From: Eutypa lata
Lineage: Eukaryota; Ascomycota; Sordariomycetes; Xylariales; Diatrypaceae
Assembly: GCA_022661535.1 (NCBI GenBank)
Contig: JAKULF010000005.1
Location: 2,294,001-2,358,000 of the forward strand
Reading direction: 5' to 3'
Length of the DNA stretch: 64,000 bases
A model generated the notes under the pieces. The model worked only from the letters and a program-made list of their open reading frames with translations, did not search any database and was not told the DNA's origin. The translations under genes and the position numbers were made by a program. Positions 60,448 to 64,000 of this stretch are shown here, piece by piece; the stretch's first letter is position 1, and every line of letters starts with the position of its first letter.

Positions 60448-62396
60448 TTAGTCAGGTGTCCGGTGTAGACCCGGTTCTATTCTGACAAAAAAATCCACGT
60501 TGGCGATGAACCGCCGAGTCGACGGGCCCACAAACCAGTTATTAAGGTCTTCTACAATATCCTGTGGACAGCAGATAAATCAGCCCTGAGTATTTGGATC
60601 GTGAGCTCGAGTATTATCGAGGTCGCTTACCTTCGCCGCTGGCGTCAAATGAAGTTCGCCCGTCAACTCATCCTCTTCCAGCGATGCCTCTGGGCTCAAC
60701 GACCGGTCGCAATCAATAGCCTTGCTCATGTCTAGCAGCCACTTGAAATCATCTTGCGGCCTGGGACTGTTGATGATACAGTCCCTCAAGGCCGGCCAAT
60801 GCAGAAAATCCACCATCTCAACATGGGGTACGAAGAGCTGGTTGAGGGTGGGTTTGTACCTGCAGTATCCGGAATTAGATTCTCCTCCGACTAATTAAAT
60901 AACTTAACAAACGCTGATAAGTCTTAGGCTACACTATGAGAACGATAACGGCTAGAGACAATAAGAAACGCTCTCGAGACAAGCTATGCAAAGGCAATGA
61001 ATAATTCTGAAGATGCTTGCCAGTCAGGGAGTGCTTCGTATGTGTCCGGCCTCGGTTCGACCATCCACCTGGCAGAGGACCACATCAGATGCATCATGCC
61101 AAATGTGGCAAAGTCTTTGTTTTTATATTGGATGCTGAAAATGATACCAGCTGCCCATTTTGACAACAAGGTTGTGTTATCGTATTGCTTTTGGTCGTAA
61201 ACGGCCCCAATATTACATCGATTTCCGATCACGCTATTGGGAGAATGACCGGAACGGATAAGGTTTCGAGCCTCTCGCAGGGTCGCTGATACCGAGTTTG
61301 TTACGGAAGCCTGGCCAGGCAATGTGTTCATCGGCAATATTGCCCAAAGCGGGGTGAAGATGTTGTCGACCTGGCGTCGCTGAATGTCGGTAGGATAGTG
61401 GTTCGCCCGGATAGCAGAAGAGAAGGGAAGATTCCGGAAATTGGCGGACTGGGAGGAGAAGTCACCCCCAGCGCCATCGGGTTGGCTCGCGATATCTGTC
61501 GGTTGGGCAGTTGCAACCCAGTCTTGTCGGTCGTGAGGAATAGAGGGATATCGATTGATATTTTCGGCTGGCTGTGGGCTGCGGCTTCTTAGTTCTCTAC
61601 GCAGTCGACAATATGTGGCGAGGGGTCGGGCGACGACTTGATAACCATAAGAAGCTCATGAGGAACTCACAACTCAGAAAGGCCACTCGGCCCGTCTAAC
61701 GCTGCGTTCTGTGAAGAAGATCCCTCAGCATTTAATCTTATAGATGCTAGTAGCGCTGTCGCTTCTTCCAAGGAACCGTGCTGGAGGATGTTGAGGGTAT
61801 GCTCAAGCTCTTCTACACGTTTGTTGAGTTGAGCAACTTCGGTCTTGAGGCTTTGGGATTTGGTGAGACCCTCGTGAATAACATCGTAGCGACATAGCTG
61901 ACCGATCCTTTGGCATCTCGAACACGTTGGTCGCACTCCATCGCACTATTCACAATAGATTAGACACTTGTCTATTGTCAAATGAGGTCAGTGTAGGGAT
62001 ATGCAGGATCTACGAAGTATGTAGCTAAACAGTTGGTAGTAGTCATCGAGCTGAAACATACCTTGGTCTTTCTGGCCTGGCACTGTAGCGCTAAGTGTTA
62101 GCGCTGTCCTCATTGGAGGTGGTTGAGATTCATCCTAAGAGGTTCCGGGCTATGCCTGAGGGGTAAAACCCTCGGGCAAAGGAGCGAGAATACTTCCGAT
62201 ACACAAAAAGGGGGGGTCAATAGGTCCAGAGGGTGCTTACGGTCGTACACGCATTCTTCACAAAAACGCGCCGAGCAGGACCATCCCTCTCACTGGGAGG
62301 ACGTTCACGGTTCGGATCGAATTCTGGAGGAGCCGGGGCTATTTGTCTGAACTTGGAGCCACTATTTCCGTCCGTGGACACGCCGTCTGCGGACAT
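60448..62396 (-). CDS. Zn2Cys6 transcription factor with DUF3425-type C-terminal domain
   Basis: Exons, in transcript order, are 62241..62396, 62062..62082, 61671..61945, 61021..61596, 60631..60859 and 60448..60561 (456 aa). The zinc knuckle NACTT-CQARKTK-CDGVRPTCSRCQ…LC is complete with six Cys, but it is split by two introns and its middle part is a 21-nt exon. A coiled coil follows (LKTEVAQLNKRVEELEHTL). The C-terminal half has NFRNLPFSSAIRANHYPTD, VDNIFTPLWAILP and PTLNQLFVPHVEMVDFLHWPALRD, the pattern of the DUF3425 domain common to fungal bZIP and Zn2Cys6 regulators. The intron after exon 4 has a GC donor. The acceptor of exon 4 could also be 11 nt downstream? Only the frame-keeping alternative nine bases later is possible. 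Targets are unknown; it lies about 17 kb from the metabolite cluster. Confidence 0.85.
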
Positions 62397-64000
62397 CTCG
62401 TTCGTGGGTACCCTTGCTCTAACCAACGATACCAGCTGAGCATTTCTAATACTTGTAGAGATAATGAAGAATGGTTAGATAACTGTTGTCAAAGTACCGG
62501 TCCGTCTATGCAGTTGAGTCAAGAGAGAGTAGCAGCAAGGGGGAGAAAAGGTACTATAGGGTCCCGTGTGTACGTGTGCGTACATAAGTTCCAACCGGCG
62601 AATGAGGTGCTGACCTGCCATCGGAGTGTATTCCGCCAATCATATTTTTAACATTTTTTTATTTTTTTTCGTGAGACAAAGCGGATAACATGGCAAATTA
62701 GACCCATTTGGTGCTAGCATTATTATAAAGGTTTGTTGCTTGCTAACACGGTTTCTTGGGGCCATCTGCCTCTTATATGTCTAGGTAACTGCTTGACGTC
62801 GTGTGCATAGGAGGATAGTCTTGGGTTCGTTAATTCAAATAATTTACTAATAGCGAAAGGCACGTAAACTGTCTTGAGTTTCTTCTTATATAAACCAGAT
62901 GTTTCACCGGGTATACGATCTTCAGGACGTGTGACCTCGATTCTTCATACATCGACGTTTCATAAAATGGCAGAAGGGCAGCAAATATCTTCAATTGTTG
63001 GATTATTGGTTCCATAATACGTAAACAACGTTATACATCTAGATAACAGGTAATAGAATGTCCATGTGTTGTCCGTACGCTATTTGAGGTGATTGGTGTA
63101 TAGCAGAGCTACGGAATTGGTTAGTGCTCGAAGAACTTCATGTATTTTGTTACACTCGCAAGCCACGGACGCTTTTTGGAGACAGATACACTTGCTCTGA
63201 TTTATATTAATTTCTAGCTTGGCATCGTATCTCTAGTTTTGAATATTATGACATCAGCGAGCGAGCGAGTGATCCACAATGCCACGGTTTACCAGGCGCA
63301 GCACACCCCTGTCATGTTGTGCATATGAGGCTCTTATCGCCATACCAAATCTAGCACGCAAATTGCCACGGTTTTATGAGACGATTTAAATACAAAATAG
63401 TATACACATCAGTATAAATTATAAGTAGGTATAGAACACAATATTCCGCATATAACGTTATAATAAAAAGGGATAATGAAGGGTAATGTACGCTATGGTC
63501 GTATCGTTGAGTATGGCGAGAAGAGACAAATGAGATCCAGTAACATGAATTTCATATTTAAGACATGCATGACATTGGCGGATGAAGGTTGTAATATAGA
63601 TACGTCCCTATTCAATACGATGTTAAGTACGATAGTTGTCCTTCAATAAGGCTTTCTACGATAGAGTTAGGCAAATGAAGAAAGTGGGTCAATACTAGAG
63701 GCTAGTAGTGCATAAGGTTATTGTCAAATAGAATATTGGGGTATTTGAACCAATGAGACATGTCTGATGCTATTTCCACGCATAATGTTCAACCTACAAA
63801 CTCAGCTAAAGGGCAAACCAGATTGGTTTTATGAGATATTTCATTTTTCCAAGTTCCGATAAGACACGATATAAGAAGATAGTTAACAGACATAGAAAAT
63901 CCCGTATGAGGTGCGCTAAGATTATGATATCCATAAATTAAGTCCGACAAATCGATACCAGCATCGGAGATACCTACCACAAACAACAAATGACAAGATT
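62397..64000. other. Intergenic to window end; no gene supported
   Basis: About 1.6 kb of AT-leaning DNA holds only short frames with no recognisable motif. A T-rich run lies near 62,645-62,670. A gene could begin beyond the window edge. Confidence 0.5.

Noticed and set aside
60448..62396. The Zn2Cys6 gene as the pathway-specific regulator of the PKS cluster
   Set aside because: It lies about 17 kb beyond the last cluster gene with unrelated genes between; nothing in the sequence links them.

Overview
The window is genomic DNA of a filamentous ascomycete (Pezizomycotina). The evidence is fungal introns of 45-130 bp with GT/GC...AG borders, an Atg17 gene, a highly reducing polyketide synthase, a Zn2Cys6 regulator, vertebrate-type CCCTAA telomere units and a large AT-rich block with the signature of repeat-induced point mutation (RIP). 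A sordariomycete is my best guess, but the class is not proven by anything I can see. All spliced gene models were built by hand from reading frame, splice borders and family motifs.

Layout. 1-9.1 kb looks like ordinary core genome: a ferric reductase with two iron-type GATA sites in a perfect inverted repeat at its 5' end, a riboflavin-kinase-like protein that has lost the expected catalytic Glu, and the autophagy scaffold Atg17. A short interstitial telomere-type array (about 9,128-9,162) follows. It sits exactly where the content changes to accessory genes.

9.5-43.4 kb is a candidate secondary-metabolite gene cluster. It holds a 12-exon highly reducing PKS (KS-AT-DH-MT-ER-KR-ACP, no release domain), a seven-helix membrane protein divergent from it, an alcohol-oxidase-type GMC flavoenzyme, a Ure2-like glutathione transferase, a P450 and an adenylate-forming reductase (A-T-R, carboxylic acid reductase type). 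The cluster is cut in two by about 11.6 kb of extremely AT-rich DNA with direct repeats at its ends. I read this as a RIP-destroyed LTR retroelement inserted between the GST and the P450. A plausible chemistry is that the PKS makes a reduced chain, the A-T-R reduces an acid to an aldehyde or alcohol, the GMC enzyme re-oxidises an alcohol, and the P450 and GST tailor or detoxify. Membership of all genes in one pathway is inference.

44-64 kb is gene-poor. It has a Cys-rich hypothetical protein, a small SMP-domain protein, a pepsin-fold protein that lacks both active-site Asp motifs, a charged hypothetical protein, a triple-AAA CbbX-like ATPase with a Lys/Glu-rich tail and a C-terminal Cys motif, a short secreted tyrosinase with all six copper His, and a Zn2Cys6/DUF3425-type transcription factor whose zinc knuckle is split over three exons. 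Three introns in the window (in the PKS, AAA and regulator genes) use GC-AG borders. I saw no tRNA, rRNA or CRISPR.
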